Source: Holophagaceae bacterium (GTDB lineage: Bacteria > Acidobacteriota > Holophagae > Holophagales > Holophagaceae). Taken from it: a stretch of 49,060 nucleotides of DNA. The translations under genes and the position numbers were made by a program. The first letter of the stretch is position 1, and every line of letters begins with the position of its first letter. The DNA lies in the NCBI GenBank assembly GCA_025363715.1, contig JANYLR010000018.1, positions 1-49,060 on the forward strand, in the 5' to 3' direction. The notes under the pieces were generated by a model. The model was not told the origin of the DNA, did not search any database, and saw nothing but the letters and a program-made list of their open reading frames with translations. Shown here piece after piece: positions 1 through 10,804 of the stretch.

Positions 1-62
1 AAGCCGGACTTGGACATGCCGCGCTGACCGGGGGTCGTTGGCTTGAGCTGCTTGATGCTCAT
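1..62 (-). CDS. rplB: 50S ribosomal protein L2, N-terminal fragment
   Basis: Only the first 20 codons are in the window; the gene runs off the left edge. The reading MSIKQLKPTTPGQRG is the typical L2 N-terminus, and its place directly after rplW in the S10 operon confirms it. L2 binds 23S rRNA near the peptidyl transferase centre of the large subunit. It lies 82 bases downstream of the rplW stop, on the same strand. Confidence 0.9.
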   Translation of the reverse strand, partial: MSIKQLKPTTPGQRGMSKSG

Positions 63-144
63 GGTTGTCCTCTTGCCTCAGGGTTGAAAGGAGCGGGCGA
101 TAGTGGGCAAAGCTTTTCCGTCCGCCATGAAGGGTGCGTGGTCG

Positions 145-420
145 CTATTCGCCGGTGGGAATGGCCTCGGCGAGTTCGACATAGGCCTTCTTGCGGGGGC
201 TGGAAGTGCCCACGAAACGGCCCAGGCGCTTGGTCCGGCTGGGAATCCGCACGGTGCGGACGCTCTTCACCTTGGACTGGAGCAGGAGCTCCACCGCCTC
301 GCGGATCTGGTGCTTGGAGGCCCAAGTGGCGACCTCGAAGACCTGGATGTTCTTTTCCCGCAGGAGCTGGCCCTTCTCCGTGAGGAGGGGCTTGCGGATC
401 ACGTCGAAGATCTTGGTCAT
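145..420 (-). CDS. rplW: 50S ribosomal protein L23
   Basis: Encodes a 91-residue L23, normal for the family (about 95-100). L23 sits at the exit of the nascent-chain tunnel and docks trigger factor and SRP. Family features visible are the N-terminal VIRKPLLTEK segment, the middle KSVRTVRIPSRTKRLGRF stretch and the C-terminal KKAYVELAE strand. The ATG overlaps the last four bases of rplD (417-420), so translation is probably coupled. It belongs to the S10 operon rpsJ-rplC-rplD-rplW-rplB. Confidence 0.95.
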   Translation of the reverse strand: MTKIFDVIRKPLLTEKGQLLREKNIQVFEVATWASKHQIREAVELLLQSKVKSVRTVRIPSRTKRLGRFVGTSSPRKKAYVELAEAIPTGE

Positions 421-1052
421 GGCTTCACCACCTCCTGGAGGGCCAGGACGGCTTCCTTGGAGAAGATCACCTGGTCGTACTTGAGGAGCTCATAGACGTT
501 CACGCCCAGGCTCTCGACGGTCTGCAGCTTCGGGTTGTTGCCGGCGGCCAGGGTCAACTTCTCGCTGGCCTCGGTGCCCACCAGCAGGGCAGAACCGGTG
601 ACGCCGAGCAGGCCGAGGGTCTGGATGAGGGACTTGGTCTTGTGGGAGGCCACGTCCCAGTTCTCGACGACCACGATCTGGCCGCTGGCGAGCTTGGCCG
701 ACAGCGCGTTGCGCAGGGCGGCGCGCCGGGCCTTCTTGGGGAAGGCGTAGTCATAGGAACGGGGGTGCGGACCGTGGGTGGTGCCGCCGCCCTTCCACAG
801 CGGGCTGCGGATGGAGCCCACGCGGGCGCGGCCGGTGCCCTTCTGCTTCCAGAGCTTGCGGCCGGAGCCGCTGACTTCCCACTTGTCCTTCGTCTTGGCC
901 GTGCCGGCGCGGCGCTTGGCCAGGAAGTGGCGGACCGCTTCCCAGATCAGGTGCTCATTGAGGTCTTCGAGCTTGAAGACTTCGGCGAGCAGGTCGACGG
1001 TGCCGGCGGGCTTGTTCTCGAGGTTGACGACGGGGTGCTGGAACGCTGCCAT
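417..1052 (-). CDS. rplD: 50S ribosomal protein L4
   Basis: Encodes 211 residues when started at the ATG at 1052 (MAAFQHPVVN). A longer reading from 1085 would overlap rplC and is not needed. The conserved L4 region with KQKGTGRARVGS and the RSPLWKGGG segment near residues 70-95 is intact. L4 lines the exit tunnel. In E. coli it also represses the S10 operon; whether that holds here is unknown. The start is one base after the rplC stop and the end overlaps rplW by four bases, a tightly coupled arrangement. Confidence 0.95.
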   Translation of the reverse strand: MAAFQHPVVNLENKPAGTVDLLAEVFKLEDLNEHLIWEAVRHFLAKRRAGTAKTKDKWEVSGSGRKLWKQKGTGRARVGSIRSPLWKGGGTTHGPHPRSYDYAFPKKARRAALRNALSAKLASGQIVVVENWDVASHKTKSLIQTLGLLGVTGSALLVGTEASEKLTLAAGNNPKLQTVESLGVNVYELLKYDQVIFSKEAVLALQEVVKP

Positions 1053-1053
1053 C

Positions 1054-1680
1054 TTAGGCCTCCTGCTTGATGACGATGTACCCACCCTTGGGGCCCGGGA
1101 CGGCGCCCTTGATGAGCAGCAGGTTGTTCTCGACGTCCACCTTGGCGATCTCCAGGTTGCGGACCGTCACCTGGGCATCGCCCATGTGACCGGGCATCCG
1201 CACGCCGGGGAACACGCGGCTGGGGTAGCTGGACTGGCCGATGGAGCCGGGCGCGCGGTGGAACATGGAGCCGTGGGTCGCACGGCCGCCGGAGAAGTGG
1301 TGCCGCTTGATGACGCCGGCGAACCCCTTGCCCTTGCTCACGCCGGTGACGTTGACCTTGGTCTTCGCCTCGAAGGCGCTGGCCAGGACGCTGTCGCCCG
1401 CCTTGGAAACGTCGCTGGCATCCACCTTGATCTCGCGCAGCACGCGGACCGGAGCGACGCCCTGCTTCTCGCAGTGGCCCTTCTCGGCCTTGGAGGCGCG
1501 CTTGCCGCCGCTCGGATCCACGAAGCCGATCTGGATGGCCTCGTAGCCGTCCTTGGCGACGGTCCTGCGCAACACGACCACGCAGGGTCCTGCCTGGATG
1601 ACGGTCACGGGGACTACCTGTCCCTGTTCATTGAAGATCTGGGTCATCCCCAGCTTCTTGCCGATGATTCCTTTGGACAT
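1054..1680 (-). CDS. rplC: 50S ribosomal protein L3
   Basis: Encodes a 208-residue L3, matching the family's usual 205-215. The start [16 protein letters not shown] is classical. The loop that reaches the peptidyl transferase centre ([18 protein letters not shown]) and the following [12 protein letters not shown] segment are present around residues 130-160. A purine-rich GGGGGGAGAG ribosome-binding site precedes the ATG. It is the second gene of the S10 operon, 13 bases after rpsJ. Confidence 0.96.
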   Translation of the reverse strand: MSKGIIGKKLGMTQIFNEQGQVVPVTVIQAGPCVVVLRRTVAKDGYEAIQIGFVDPSGGKRASKAEKGHCEKQGVAPVRVLREIKVDASDVSKAGDSVLASAFEAKTKVNVTGVSKGKGFAGVIKRHHFSGGRATHGSMFHRAPGSIGQSSYPSRVFPGVRMPGHMGDAQVTVRNLEIAKVDVENNLLLIKGAVPGPKGGYIVIKQEA

Positions 1681-1693
1681 GTCTCTCCCCCCT

Positions 1694-2020
1694 CTACCGG
1701 TTGCCCTGGCGACTGAAGACCTTGATCTCCACGTCGACGCCAGCGGGCAGGTCTAGGCGCATGAGGGTGTCCACGGTGTTCTGAGTGGGGTTCAGGATGT
1801 CGAGCAGCCGCTTGTGCGTGCGGATCTCGAACTGGTCCCGGCTCTTCTTGTCCACGTGGGGGGAACGGTTCACGGTGTACTTGTTCGTCCGGGTGGGGAG
1901 GGGAATGGGCCCCGCCACCGAGGCGCCCGTGCGCTTGGCTGTGTCCACGATCTCGCGGGTGCTCTGGTCGAGCAGACGGTGGTCGAAGGCACGCAAACGG
2001 ATGCGGATGTTGTCTTTCAT
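1694..2020 (-). CDS. rpsJ: 30S ribosomal protein S10 / NusE
   Basis: Encodes 108 residues from the ATG at 2020. A GTG at 2026 is also in frame, but a GGAG ribosome-binding site five bases before the ATG overlaps that GTG and favours the ATG. S10 hallmarks are [36 protein letters not shown] and the C-terminal VDVEIKVF. S10 is a head protein of the small subunit and, as NusE, part of antitermination complexes. It opens the S10 operon here. There is no tuf upstream, which is unusual. Confidence 0.96.
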   Translation of the reverse strand: MKDNIRIRLRAFDHRLLDQSTREIVDTAKRTGASVAGPIPLPTRTNKYTVNRSPHVDKKSRDQFEIRTHKRLLDILNPTQNTVDTLMRLDLPAGVDVEIKVFSRQGNR

Positions 2021-2033
2021 GTTCACTCCATTG

Positions 2034-2049
2034 GGACGGCAAACCGTCC
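2034..2049 (-). promoter_or_regulatory. hairpin in the rpsJ leader
   Basis: A perfect six-base-pair stem (GGACGG / CCGTCC, four-base loop) lies 14 bases upstream of the rpsJ ATG, just before its ribosome-binding site. A second weak hairpin precedes it. In many bacteria the S10 leader is the target of autoregulation by L4; the structure here is short and the role is inferred only. Confidence 0.35.
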
Positions 2050-2110
2050 ATAGACGTGGGGCGCTGACCGCCCGTGTGGATCTGTCCCGCAGACGGGGAC
2101 AAGGCTGATC

Positions 2111-2138
2111 AGCATAACAAAAGCCGCTGGAAATACAA
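2111..2138 (-). promoter_or_regulatory. candidate sigma-70 promoter of the S10 operon
   Basis: On the minus strand TTGTAT (-35, 2138-2133) and TATGCT (-10, 2116-2111) are 16 bases apart, about 90 bases upstream of rpsJ. The rest of the 346-base gap between fusA and rpsJ shows no convincing gene. An independent promoter fits the hairpins that close the fusA transcript at 2299-2367. Confidence 0.5.
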
Positions 2139-2298
2139 CGGCTATTTGCGAGAACGCACGACCCCCCAAGGGGAGAAGCGGTGGATCAAGAAGCCCGGCA
2201 ACCTTTCGGTTCGCGTGATGGCCTCACCCCGAAAGGGGCTCGAACAGCAGGTAAAGCAAGTAACTACTGGTAATGCTGGAACGGTCTGGCAATGAGGA

Positions 2299-2367
2299 CC
2301 GGCTTCGCCGGGCCGAGTTGCGGGGTCCGGGGGACGCAGAGCCGCGAAGCGGCGGGCGGTCCCCCGG
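2299..2367 (-). terminator. two hairpins after fusA, probable transcription end
   Basis: Directly after the fusA stop there is a strong structured hairpin at 2327-2367. Its outer stem is nine perfect base pairs, CCGGGGGAC / GTCCCCCGG, and its inner stem is GCCGC / GCGGC. It is followed by a short CCGGC/GCCGG hairpin at 2299-2311. No clean U-tract follows, so this may be a terminator, an RNA end-stabiliser or a repeat. Confidence 0.45.
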
Positions 2368-2372
2368 CTACG

Positions 2373-4482
<2,110 letters not shown>

Positions 4483-4527
4483 AGCGGCCTCCTAGGGGCA
4501 TTGAGAATTCAAAGAAGCAGCTCAACA

Positions 4528-4568
4528 GCTCTGAAAATGGGGCGCCTTTGGCGCCCCATTTTCAGAGC
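4528..4568. terminator. perfect 19-bp hairpin between rpsG and fusA
   Basis: A 19-base-pair perfect inverted repeat (arms 4528-4546 and 4550-4568) with a three-base loop sits six bases after the rpsG stop. A4/T4 tracts lie inside the arms on both strands. It looks like a bidirectional intrinsic-type terminator or attenuator that would reduce or partly uncouple fusA expression from rpsL-rpsG. Confidence 0.6.
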
Positions 4569-4574
4569 AAGTTA

Positions 4575-5045
4575 CTACCAACGGAAATGAGCGAACGCCT
4601 TGTTGGCCTTGGCCATCTTGTGGACGTCGTCCTTCTTCTTGATCGCGGCGCCACGGAAATTCATGGCGTCCAGGATCTCGCCAGCCAGCTTGTCGCGCAT
4701 GGTGCGCTCGCCGCGGGAGGCGGAATAGGTCTTCAGCCAGCGCATGGCCAGGGACTGACGGCGATTCTGGGCAACCTCGACGGGCACCTGGTAAGTGGCG
4801 CCGCCCACGCGGCGGGACTTGACTTCCACCGAGGGCTTGATGTTATTCAGGGCCTTCTGGAAAACCTCGAGGGCTTCTTCGCCGGACTTCTTGGCGACGA
4901 TTTCCAGTGCTCCGTAGAGGATGCGCTCGGCGGTGGCTTTCTTGCCGCGCTCCATCAGGATGTTCACGAACTTGGAGACGGTAAGGCTGTTGTAGACGGG
5001 ATCCGGGAGGATCTCACGCTTGGCGGGTGCGTTGCGACGGGCCAT
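4575..5045 (-). CDS. rpsG: 30S ribosomal protein S7
   Basis: Encodes 156 residues, exactly the family length. It begins [20 protein letters not shown] and carries the conserved [35 protein letters not shown] and ALRW-like [11 protein letters not shown] segments. S7 nucleates assembly of the 30S head and contacts mRNA and tRNA at the E site. It follows rpsL by 12 bases. In E. coli S7 represses its own operon; no matching site was recognised here. Confidence 0.97.
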   Translation of the reverse strand: MARRNAPAKREILPDPVYNSLTVSKFVNILMERGKKATAERILYGALEIVAKKSGEEALEVFQKALNNIKPSVEVKSRRVGGATYQVPVEVAQNRRQSLAMRWLKTYSASRGERTMRDKLAGEILDAMNFRGAAIKKKDDVHKMAKANKAFAHFRW

Positions 5046-5057
5046 GGTTCACCTCCC

Positions 5058-5456
5058 CTACTTCTTCTTGGCCGGCGCGGCGCCGGCCTTGGGGCGCTTG
5101 GCGCCGTACTTGGAACGGGACTGGTTGCGGCCCGCGACGCCGGTGGCGTCCAGGGTGCCGCGCACCACGTGGTAGCGCACGCCGGGCAGATCCTTCACGC
5201 GGCCGCCGCGGATGAGCACGATGCTGTGCTCCTGCAGGTTGTGGCCCACGCCCGGGATGTAGGTCGTGCACTCGATACCGTTGGTGAGACGCACACGCGC
5301 CACCTTGCGAAGCGCCGAGTTCGGCTTCTTCGGCGTGGTGGTGAACACGCGGGTGCAGACGCCGCGCTTCTGCGGGCAGGCGTCGAGCGCGGGGCTCTTG
5401 GTCTTGTTCTGGAAGGTCTTCCGCCCGTGGCGGATCAACTGATTGATGGTAGGCAC
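5058..5456 (-). CDS. rpsL: 30S ribosomal protein S12
   Basis: Encodes 132 residues starting with GTG ([13 protein letters not shown]) behind AGGAGG. S12 monitors codon-anticodon pairing in the decoding centre. The loop [12 protein letters not shown] carries lysine at residue 43, the wild-type, streptomycin-sensitive state in other species. The second loop [11 protein letters not shown] is also wild type. An alanine/lysine-rich tail ([10 protein letters not shown]) extends slightly past the usual end. It is the first gene of the str operon. Confidence 0.97.
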   Translation of the reverse strand: MPTINQLIRHGRKTFQNKTKSPALDACPQKRGVCTRVFTTTPKKPNSALRKVARVRLTNGIECTTYIPGVGHNLQEHSIVLIRGGRVKDLPGVRYHVVRGTLDATGVAGRNQSRSKYGAKRPKAGAAPAKKK

Positions 5457-5581
5457 ACCATCCTCCTAGGAAGGCACCGGGTTTTCCGGGCCTGGGCCCG
5501 AGAGGTTCCGCCAAAACCAGAGGCATCAGGGAACGTCGGACGGATGAAATCCTGCGCCGACCCACAGGGCCGGAACCATCT

Positions 5582-5609
5582 AGGCTATCGGAATGTCCCT
5601 GAAAGTCAA
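5582..5609 (-). promoter_or_regulatory. candidate sigma-70 promoter of the str operon
   Basis: On the minus strand TTGACT (5609-5604) and TAGCCT (5587-5582) are separated by 16 bases, about 125 bases upstream of rpsL. The long leader in between holds GC-rich inverted repeats but nothing recognised as a known regulatory fold. Confidence 0.5.
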
Positions 5610-5647
5610 CGCATCAAGTGGGACCTGAAGCAGACATCCCCGACCCC

Positions 5648-5923
5648 TCAGCCGGCGAGGGGGCAGCCGCAGCCTCCAGCCGCGCAGCCGTGGCCGCTCT
5701 TGGGAGGCTCAGTCTTGGGGGTTTCGGTCTTGGCCGTGGGTTCAGATGCGGCACCCTTGTACCAGCCTCCACCAGCCAGCGCGAAGGCCGCCACGGAAAG
5801 CTGCCGTTTCATGCCTTCAGCCGCCCCGCAGGCCAGGCAGGCGTGGATCACTGGCGCAGACAGGCTTTCCAGTTTTTCTTCGGGCTGGCCGCAAGCTTCG
5901 CAACGGTACTCGTAGAGGGGCAT
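5648..5923 (-). CDS. FmdB-type zinc ribbon protein
   Basis: A 91-residue protein starting [12 protein letters not shown] with two CXXC knuckles (YRCEACG and HACLACG), the pattern of the FmdB_Zn_ribbon family. Such small proteins are often called putative regulators, but their role is not settled. After the ribbon comes a linker rich in Pro, Thr and Lys and a Cys/Gly-rich tail ([11 protein letters not shown]) that could bind another metal. It is transcribed away from the heptose adenylyltransferase gene; the two starts are 56 bases apart. Confidence 0.85.
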   Translation of the reverse strand: MPLYEYRCEACGQPEEKLESLSAPVIHACLACGAAEGMKRQLSVAAFALAGGGWYKGAASEPTAKTETPKTEPPKSGHGCAAGGCGCPLAG

Positions 5924-5978
5924 GGCAGACTTCTCCAGGGGATCGTCCCCGAACCATCTAGTTTATCCAGGTACTTTG

Positions 5979-6467
5979 ATGCCGTCACTGATCCGATTCT
6001 TCCAGAGCCCTGAAGCCTTTTTCGCGGCCATGCCGCGGCCGAAAGTACTTTGCTTCACCAACGGCTGTTTCGACCTGATCCACCCCGGACACGTGCAGTA
6101 CCTGGCTGATGCCCGGGCTCTGGGGGACTTCCTGGTGGTGGGCCTCAACAGCGACGCCTCCGTGGCCCGGCTCAAGGGCCCCGGGCGCCCCTTGCAGGAC
6201 GAGGCCGCCCGAGCCGCCATCCTGCTGGGTCTGCGCAGCGTCGATGCCGTCATCCGGTTCGACGAGGACACGCCCCAGGAACTGATCCAGGGCCTGCAGC
6301 CGGACGTGCTGGTCAAGGGCGGCGACTACACGCCCGAAACGGTGGTGGGGCGAGACCTCGTGGAAGGCCGGGGCGGCCGACTGGTCCTCATTCCATTCCT
6401 GCCTGGCCACAGCACCTCCCGCATCGAGCAGCGGATCCGCAGCGGGCGCGGCGTCACGCTGGAATAA
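5979..6467 (+). CDS. hldC: D-glycero-beta-D-manno-heptose 1-phosphate adenylyltransferase
   Basis: A 162-residue nucleotidyltransferase. The motif [17 protein letters not shown] holds the HXGH active site (residues about 25-40). [17 protein letters not shown] and the C-terminal [10 protein letters not shown] are typical of the RfaE domain II/HldC family. The enzyme adenylylates heptose-1-phosphate to give ADP-heptose for LPS inner core. It is a free-standing domain, not fused to the HldE kinase half, so a separate kinase is expected elsewhere. The ATG at 5979 was chosen; an in-frame ATG at 6030 would give MPRPKV and is also possible. Confidence 0.88.
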   Translation: MPSLIRFFQSPEAFFAAMPRPKVLCFTNGCFDLIHPGHVQYLADARALGDFLVVGLNSDASVARLKGPGRPLQDEAARAAILLGLRSVDAVIRFDEDTPQELIQGLQPDVLVKGGDYTPETVVGRDLVEGRGGRLVLIPFLPGHSTSRIEQRIRSGRGVTLE

Positions 6468-6563
6468 CGCAGACGGGTAGATCCATCGGATGACGCGACC
6501 CTGGCGACGCCTGGCTAGTCTGGGCAGGAGGGCCCTCCAGGGCTCGTCCTCACAGGAGCTCCC

Positions 6564-7139
6564 ATGCGTCGCATCCTCGCAGCCACCCTTGCCCTCGCGG
6601 GCATGTCCCTTGCCGCCCAGGACATCAACGGGGGCGTCTACACCGGCCTTTCGCTCCCCGTGGGCGATCTCAAGGACAAGTCGGACTTCGGCACCAACCA
6701 GTTCTTCGGTGCCCATGTGGGCGGTCACCTCGACTTCACCCTCACACCCCGCCACGAGGTCCGTGGCCATGTGACCCTGCAGAAGTTTCCCGGCTCTGGC
6801 TGGGGCGGCCCCTTCGATTACAAAAACGACTACACCGCCCTCCAGATCGGCGCCGACTGGGTCTACCACTTCCAGGGCCCGCGCACCGGGTGGTACACCG
6901 TGGCCGGTGCGTCGTTGAACAGTGTCAAGGCCGATGCCGATTTCAACGGTGGCTCGCTCAGCAGCTCCCAGAGCGGGAAGTTCGGTGTGCGTGGGGGCGG
7001 CGGCTTCGCCTTCACCCCGACCTTCTCCCTGGAGGGGACCCTCAACCAGATCTTCGTGGACAAGGGCGGCCGCGACGGCTTCGGCTTCGACACCGCCACC
7101 TGGGCCCAGGTCAGTGCTGTGTTCCGGTTTGGACGTTAA
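6564..7139 (+). CDS. small outer-membrane beta-barrel protein
   Basis: A 191-residue protein with a clear signal peptide (MRRILAATLALAGMSLAAQ, cleavage after AAQ or LAA). The rest is alternating hydrophobic/polar strands with many Gly and aromatic residues, ending in an aromatic-terminated strand (VSAVFRFGR), as in OmpA/OprF-like eight-stranded barrels. No peptidoglycan-binding domain follows. Function is unknown; it could be structural or a narrow pore. A GGAG-type site precedes the ATG. A strong hairpin lies after it (7264-7297). Confidence 0.7.
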   Translation: MRRILAATLALAGMSLAAQDINGGVYTGLSLPVGDLKDKSDFGTNQFFGAHVGGHLDFTLTPRHEVRGHVTLQKFPGSGWGGPFDYKNDYTALQIGADWVYHFQGPRTGWYTVAGASLNSVKADADFNGGSLSSSQSGKFGVRGGGGFAFTPTFSLEGTLNQIFVDKGGRDGFGFDTATWAQVSAVFRFGR

Positions 7140-7156
7140 CGCAATTCCGGGGGTTC

Positions 7157-7182
7157 TCCTTGCAGCGCATGCGCTGCAAGGA
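7157..7182. repeat. 26-bp perfect palindrome
   Basis: The 26 bases at 7157-7182 are a perfect palindrome with no spacer, centred on TGCGCA-like core bases GCATGC. It lies 18 bases after the beta-barrel gene stop. It may be a protein-binding site, a cruciform or a transcript-end structure. Confidence 0.6.
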
Positions 7183-7263
7183 TCTAAGGGCACGCCGCGC
7201 GCATACCCCGGCCCCCCGCGCCTTGGTCTGGCAAAGCCAGCCCGAGGCTAGTTCCTGGCAGAC

Positions 7264-7297
7264 GAGAAAAGGGGCCGCATCCGCGGCCCCTTTTCTC
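7264..7297. terminator. bidirectional terminator hairpin
   Basis: A 15-base-pair perfect stem (7264-7278 and 7283-7297) with a four-base loop and A4/T4 flanks lies between the convergent beta-barrel gene and glnN. It ends with TTTTCTC on the plus strand and, by symmetry, on the minus strand, so it can stop transcription both ways. Confidence 0.8.
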
Positions 7298-7312
7298 TCG
7301 GGTGAAGACGGA

Positions 7313-9475
7313 TTAGACCAATGGGGAGAGCAGCTGCCAGTACTTCGGCAGGGGCCAGAGATCGGCGTCACAGGCATCCTCAAGGGCGTCGAGGGTTTCG
7401 CGCAGGGCGTGCTTGGCCTGGTTCACCCTGTTGCCGAAGGCTTCGGTGCGGGCGTGGAGATCCTCGATGCCCTCGGCCTCGGCCAGCGCGGCCTTCATGG
7501 CCGTCAGGCGGGCTTGGGCCTCGCCTGCCAGAGTGGTCTGGGTCTGCAGAGCCACTTTCAGCGTCTCGGGCACATTGATGCCGGCCACGGCCAGCTTGCC
7601 AAGGCTTTCGGCGCGGGAGCCGAGGTCGGCGGTGACGGAGGGCAGGATCTGGGTTTCGGCCATCTGGCGCAGGACCTGGGTCTCGATGGCGATGACCTTC
7701 TGGTACTCCTCGTGGCGGATGTGGAGCCGGGACTCCAGCTCGCCCTCGGACAGGATGCCAGGCTTGGCGAACACGGCCTTGGAGGCAGCCTGCTCCCAGA
7801 TGTGGAGGGCGGCCACGGTATCCTTGGCGTGGGGCAGACCCCGGCGCTCGGCCTCGGCCTTCCACTCGTCGGAGTAGTTGTTCCCCTCGAAGCGGATGGC
7901 CTTGGTCTCGATGATGGCCTGGCGCACCACGGCCAGAACGGCGGCCTTGTGCTCCTTGCCGGCCTTGATCTCGGCTTCCAGCTTGGCGTTCAGGCCATCC
8001 AGGGCCTCGGCCACGGCGGCGTTGATCACCGTCAGGGGCAGGGCAATGGGCTGGCTGGAGCCCACGGCGCGGAACTCGAACTTGTTGCCGGTGAAGGCGA
8101 AGGGGCTGGTGCGGTTGCGGTCCGTGGCGTCCTTCTCGATGCGGGGCAGGTTGCCGATGCCCAGGTCGATGATCTTCTGGCTGGAGGCGTCAGCGGCGGC
8201 GCCCTTCTCGATGGCGTCCAGAACATGGTTCAGCTGGGCGCCCAGGAAGGCGGACATGATGGCCGGGGGCGCTTCGTTGGCGCCCAGGCGGTGGTCATTG
8301 CCGGCGAAGGCGATGGAGGCGCGGAACAGGCCGCCGTGGGTGTGGATGGCCTTCAGGGTGGCACTGAGGAAGTAGAGGAACTGCAGGTTTTCCTCGGGCG
8401 TGGTGCCAGGCTCCAGCAGGTTCTGGCCTTCGTCGGTGGCCAGGCTCCAGTTCACGTGCTTGCCGCTGCCGTTGACGCCGGCGAAGGGCTTCTCGTGCAG
8501 CAGCACGGCCAGGCTGTGGCGCTCGCCCACGGACTTGAGGATCTCCATGAGCAGCTGGTTGTGGTCGCTGGCTAGGTTCGCGGCCTCGTAGATGGGCGCG
8601 ATCTCGAACTGGTTGGGCGCCACCTCGTTGTGGCGGGTCTTGGCGGGAATGCCCAGCTTGAAGCATTCCAGCTCCACCTCCTGCATGAAGCCCAGGACGC
8701 GCTCCTTGATGCTGCCGAAGTAGTGGTCTTCCAGCTCCTGGCCCTTGGGGGGCTTGGCGCCCTGGAGGGTGCGGTTGGCGAACATGAGGTCGGGCCGCTG
8801 CTGGGCCAGCTCCAGGTCCACCGCGAAGTACTCCTGCTCCGGGCCGCACTGGGCGATCACGGCCTCGGCGTTCACGCCGAAGAACTTGAGGGCGGCCTTG
8901 GCGCTCTTGTTCACCACGCCCATGGAGCGGAGGAGGGGCACCTTGTGGTCCAGGGCCTCGCCGTGGTACCCGATGAAGGCGGTGGGGATGCAGAGGGTCT
9001 TGCCCAGGGGACCTTCCATGATGAAGGCCGGGCTGGCGGGATCCCAGGCGGTGTAGCCCCGAGCCTCGAAGGTGGCGCGCAGGCCACCGCTGGGGAAGGA
9101 GCTGGCGTCGGGCTCGCCCTGGATGAGCTGGCTGCCGCTGAAGCGCTCGATCACCGTGCCGGGCTCGTCCCAGGCGATGAAGGCGTCATGCTTCTCGGCG
9201 GTGGCCCCGGTCATGGGCAGGAACCAGTGGGTGAAGTGGGTGCAGCCCTGCTCCAGGGCCCACTCCTTCATGGCGATGGCCACGCTCTTCGCCACCTCGG
9301 GCGAGAGGGGCTCGGCACGCTTGAGCGCCTGGCGGTAGGCCTTGTAGACGTCCCGCTGCAGCCGCTCGTGCATGGTGCGTTCACTGAACGTATTGCAGCC
9401 GAAGTACTGGCTGATTTTCACCTGGTCCAGCCGTGAGATGCTGGATGCGTCTGGCGCCTGCGCTGCCTTGGCCAT
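7313..9475 (-). CDS. glnN: glutamine synthetase type III
   Basis: Encodes 720 residues, the length of GSIII (about 700-730) and far longer than GSI (about 470). It makes glutamine from glutamate, ammonia and ATP. Recognisable parts are the GSIII N-terminal domain (FGCNTFSERTMHERL), the catalytic core with NGSGKHVNWSL and ARKTRHNEVAPNQFEIAP-like sequence, and the helical C-terminal extension. The ATG at 9475 follows GGAGG. No glnB or ntr genes are adjacent. A promoter candidate lies at 9591-9617. Confidence 0.95.
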   Translation of the reverse strand: MAKAAQAPDASSISRLDQVKISQYFGCNTFSERTMHERLQRDVYKAYRQALKRAEPLSPEVAKSVAIAMKEWALEQGCTHFTHWFLPMTGATAEKHDAFIAWDEPGTVIERFSGSQLIQGEPDASSFPSGGLRATFEARGYTAWDPASPAFIMEGPLGKTLCIPTAFIGYHGEALDHKVPLLRSMGVVNKSAKAALKFFGVNAEAVIAQCGPEQEYFAVDLELAQQRPDLMFANRTLQGAKPPKGQELEDHYFGSIKERVLGFMQEVELECFKLGIPAKTRHNEVAPNQFEIAPIYEAANLASDHNQLLMEILKSVGERHSLAVLLHEKPFAGVNGSGKHVNWSLATDEGQNLLEPGTTPEENLQFLYFLSATLKAIHTHGGLFRASIAFAGNDHRLGANEAPPAIMSAFLGAQLNHVLDAIEKGAAADASSQKIIDLGIGNLPRIEKDATDRNRTSPFAFTGNKFEFRAVGSSQPIALPLTVINAAVAEALDGLNAKLEAEIKAGKEHKAAVLAVVRQAIIETKAIRFEGNNYSDEWKAEAERRGLPHAKDTVAALHIWEQAASKAVFAKPGILSEGELESRLHIRHEEYQKVIAIETQVLRQMAETQILPSVTADLGSRAESLGKLAVAGINVPETLKVALQTQTTLAGEAQARLTAMKAALAEAEGIEDLHARTEAFGNRVNQAKHALRETLDALEDACDADLWPLPKYWQLLSPLV

Positions 9476-9590
9476 GTGTCCTCCCTTATTGGACGAAAAA
9501 CAATGAAAACAAGTAAGCCTGGACCGATGTCCGCCCCTGGGGGGCAGCCATCGGATTCCCGCATCCACTCGGATCCTGTGATCCGACCTC

Positions 9591-9617
9591 AGCATACCAG
9601 AATGGCGGCTGTGGCAA
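9591..9617 (-). promoter_or_regulatory. candidate glnN promoter with extended -10
   Basis: On the minus strand TTGCCA (9617-9612) is followed 15 bases later by TATGCT (9596-9591), itself preceded by TGG, an extended -10. The 322-base gap between glnN and nadA contains nothing else I can name apart from a small CGGATC/GATCCG hairpin near 9570-9585. No sigma-54 site was seen. Confidence 0.4.
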
Positions 9618-9797
9618 CAGGGGTTCATGCATCTTTACGCGCTCTTAACGCCCTTCGCGAACTCCAGGTCCGACAAAGTGTCATGCCGCGGGGACCGGCG
9701 CTGGCCTGGGAGCGGGCCGCCTTTGCCGAAGTTTTCGACCATCCGGATCCCCAACTCCGAATCCGTCGATTTCTGGACAAGGGCCTAGAATAGAACC

Positions 9798-10766
9798 ATG
9801 GATCTGACCGCCCCCTACGTCCCCGATCTCGAGAGCATCCCCCAGGGACTCGACCTGCCGGAGGAAATCCGGCGGCTGAAGGTGGAGCGCAAAGCCGTCC
9901 TCTTGGCCCACTACTACCAGGAGCCCGAGATCCAGGACCTGGCTGATTTCGTGGGAGACAGCCTCCAACTGAGTCAGCAGGCCGCCAAGTCCAACGCGGA
10001 TGTCATCGCCTTCTGCGGCGTCCACTTCATGGCCGAGACCGCCAAGATCCTGAATGCGACGAAGACAGTTGTCATCCCCGACATGGACGCCGGCTGCAGC
10101 CTGGCGGACCGCTGTCCGGCCGAGTACTTCGCCGAATGGCTGAAGCAATACCCGGAGCACGACGTGGTGAGCTACATCAACTGTTCTGCGGGCGTGAAGG
10201 CTCTCAGCACCGTCATCTGCACCAGCAGCAACGCGGTGAAGGTGGTGGAGAGCCTGCCGAAGGATCGGAAGATCGTCTTCGCGCCGGATCGCCACCTGGG
10301 CAAGTGGGTCATGAAACAGACCGGCCGGAACATGGTGTTGTTCCCGGGCTTCTGCATCGTGCACGAGCAATTCACCGCCAAGCGGCTGGCGGCCCTCAAG
10401 GCCCAGCATCCCGAGGCCAAGCTCATTGCCCATCCCGAGTGCGATGCCACCGTGCTCCAGCTGGCGGACTTTGTGGGCTCCACCGCGGCCCTCCTCAATT
10501 TCGTCGCCACGGATAGTGCCAAGGCCTTCATCGTGGCCACCGAGGCGGGCATCCTCCACCAGATGCGCCAGCGGCGCCCCGGGGCCGAGCTGATCCCCGC
10601 TCCCGCGGACAGTGGCTGCAACTGCAGCCTCTGTCCCTACATGAAGCTGAACAGCCTGGAGAAGCTCTACCTCTGCCTGCGGGATCTGAAGCCTGAGATC
10701 CTGTTGGACGAAGGCATTCGTCTGAAGGCCCTCAAGCCCCTCGAACGCATGCTCGCCCTGAGCTGA
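9798..10766 (+). CDS. nadA: quinolinate synthase
   Basis: Encodes 322 residues, within the A-type NadA range. It condenses iminoaspartate with dihydroxyacetone phosphate to quinolinate for NAD synthesis, using an oxygen-sensitive 4Fe-4S cluster. Motifs include [51 protein letters not shown] and the C-terminal [15 protein letters not shown] with its cluster cysteines. nadB and nadC are not neighbours. The start ATG follows a purine stretch AGAATAGAACC. DAHP synthase follows 38 bases later. Confidence 0.96.
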   Translation: MDLTAPYVPDLESIPQGLDLPEEIRRLKVERKAVLLAHYYQEPEIQDLADFVGDSLQLSQQAAKSNADVIAFCGVHFMAETAKILNATKTVVIPDMDAGCSLADRCPAEYFAEWLKQYPEHDVVSYINCSAGVKALSTVICTSSNAVKVVESLPKDRKIVFAPDRHLGKWVMKQTGRNMVLFPGFCIVHEQFTAKRLAALKAQHPEAKLIAHPECDATVLQLADFVGSTAALLNFVATDSAKAFIVATEAGILHQMRQRRPGAELIPAPADSGCNCSLCPYMKLNSLEKLYLCLRDLKPEILLDEGIRLKALKPLERMLALS

Positions 10767-10804
10767 AGACCGGCATCGGCGACGAATTCAGGTGAGAATG
10801 GGGC

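Noticed and set aside
778..1716. A 312-codon plus-strand open frame across rplD and rplC
   Set aside because: Antisense to well-conserved ribosomal protein genes; no family features.
2074..2295. Short open frame between rpsJ and fusA
   Set aside because: It overlaps the promoter/leader region, has no ribosome-binding site and no similarity I recognise.
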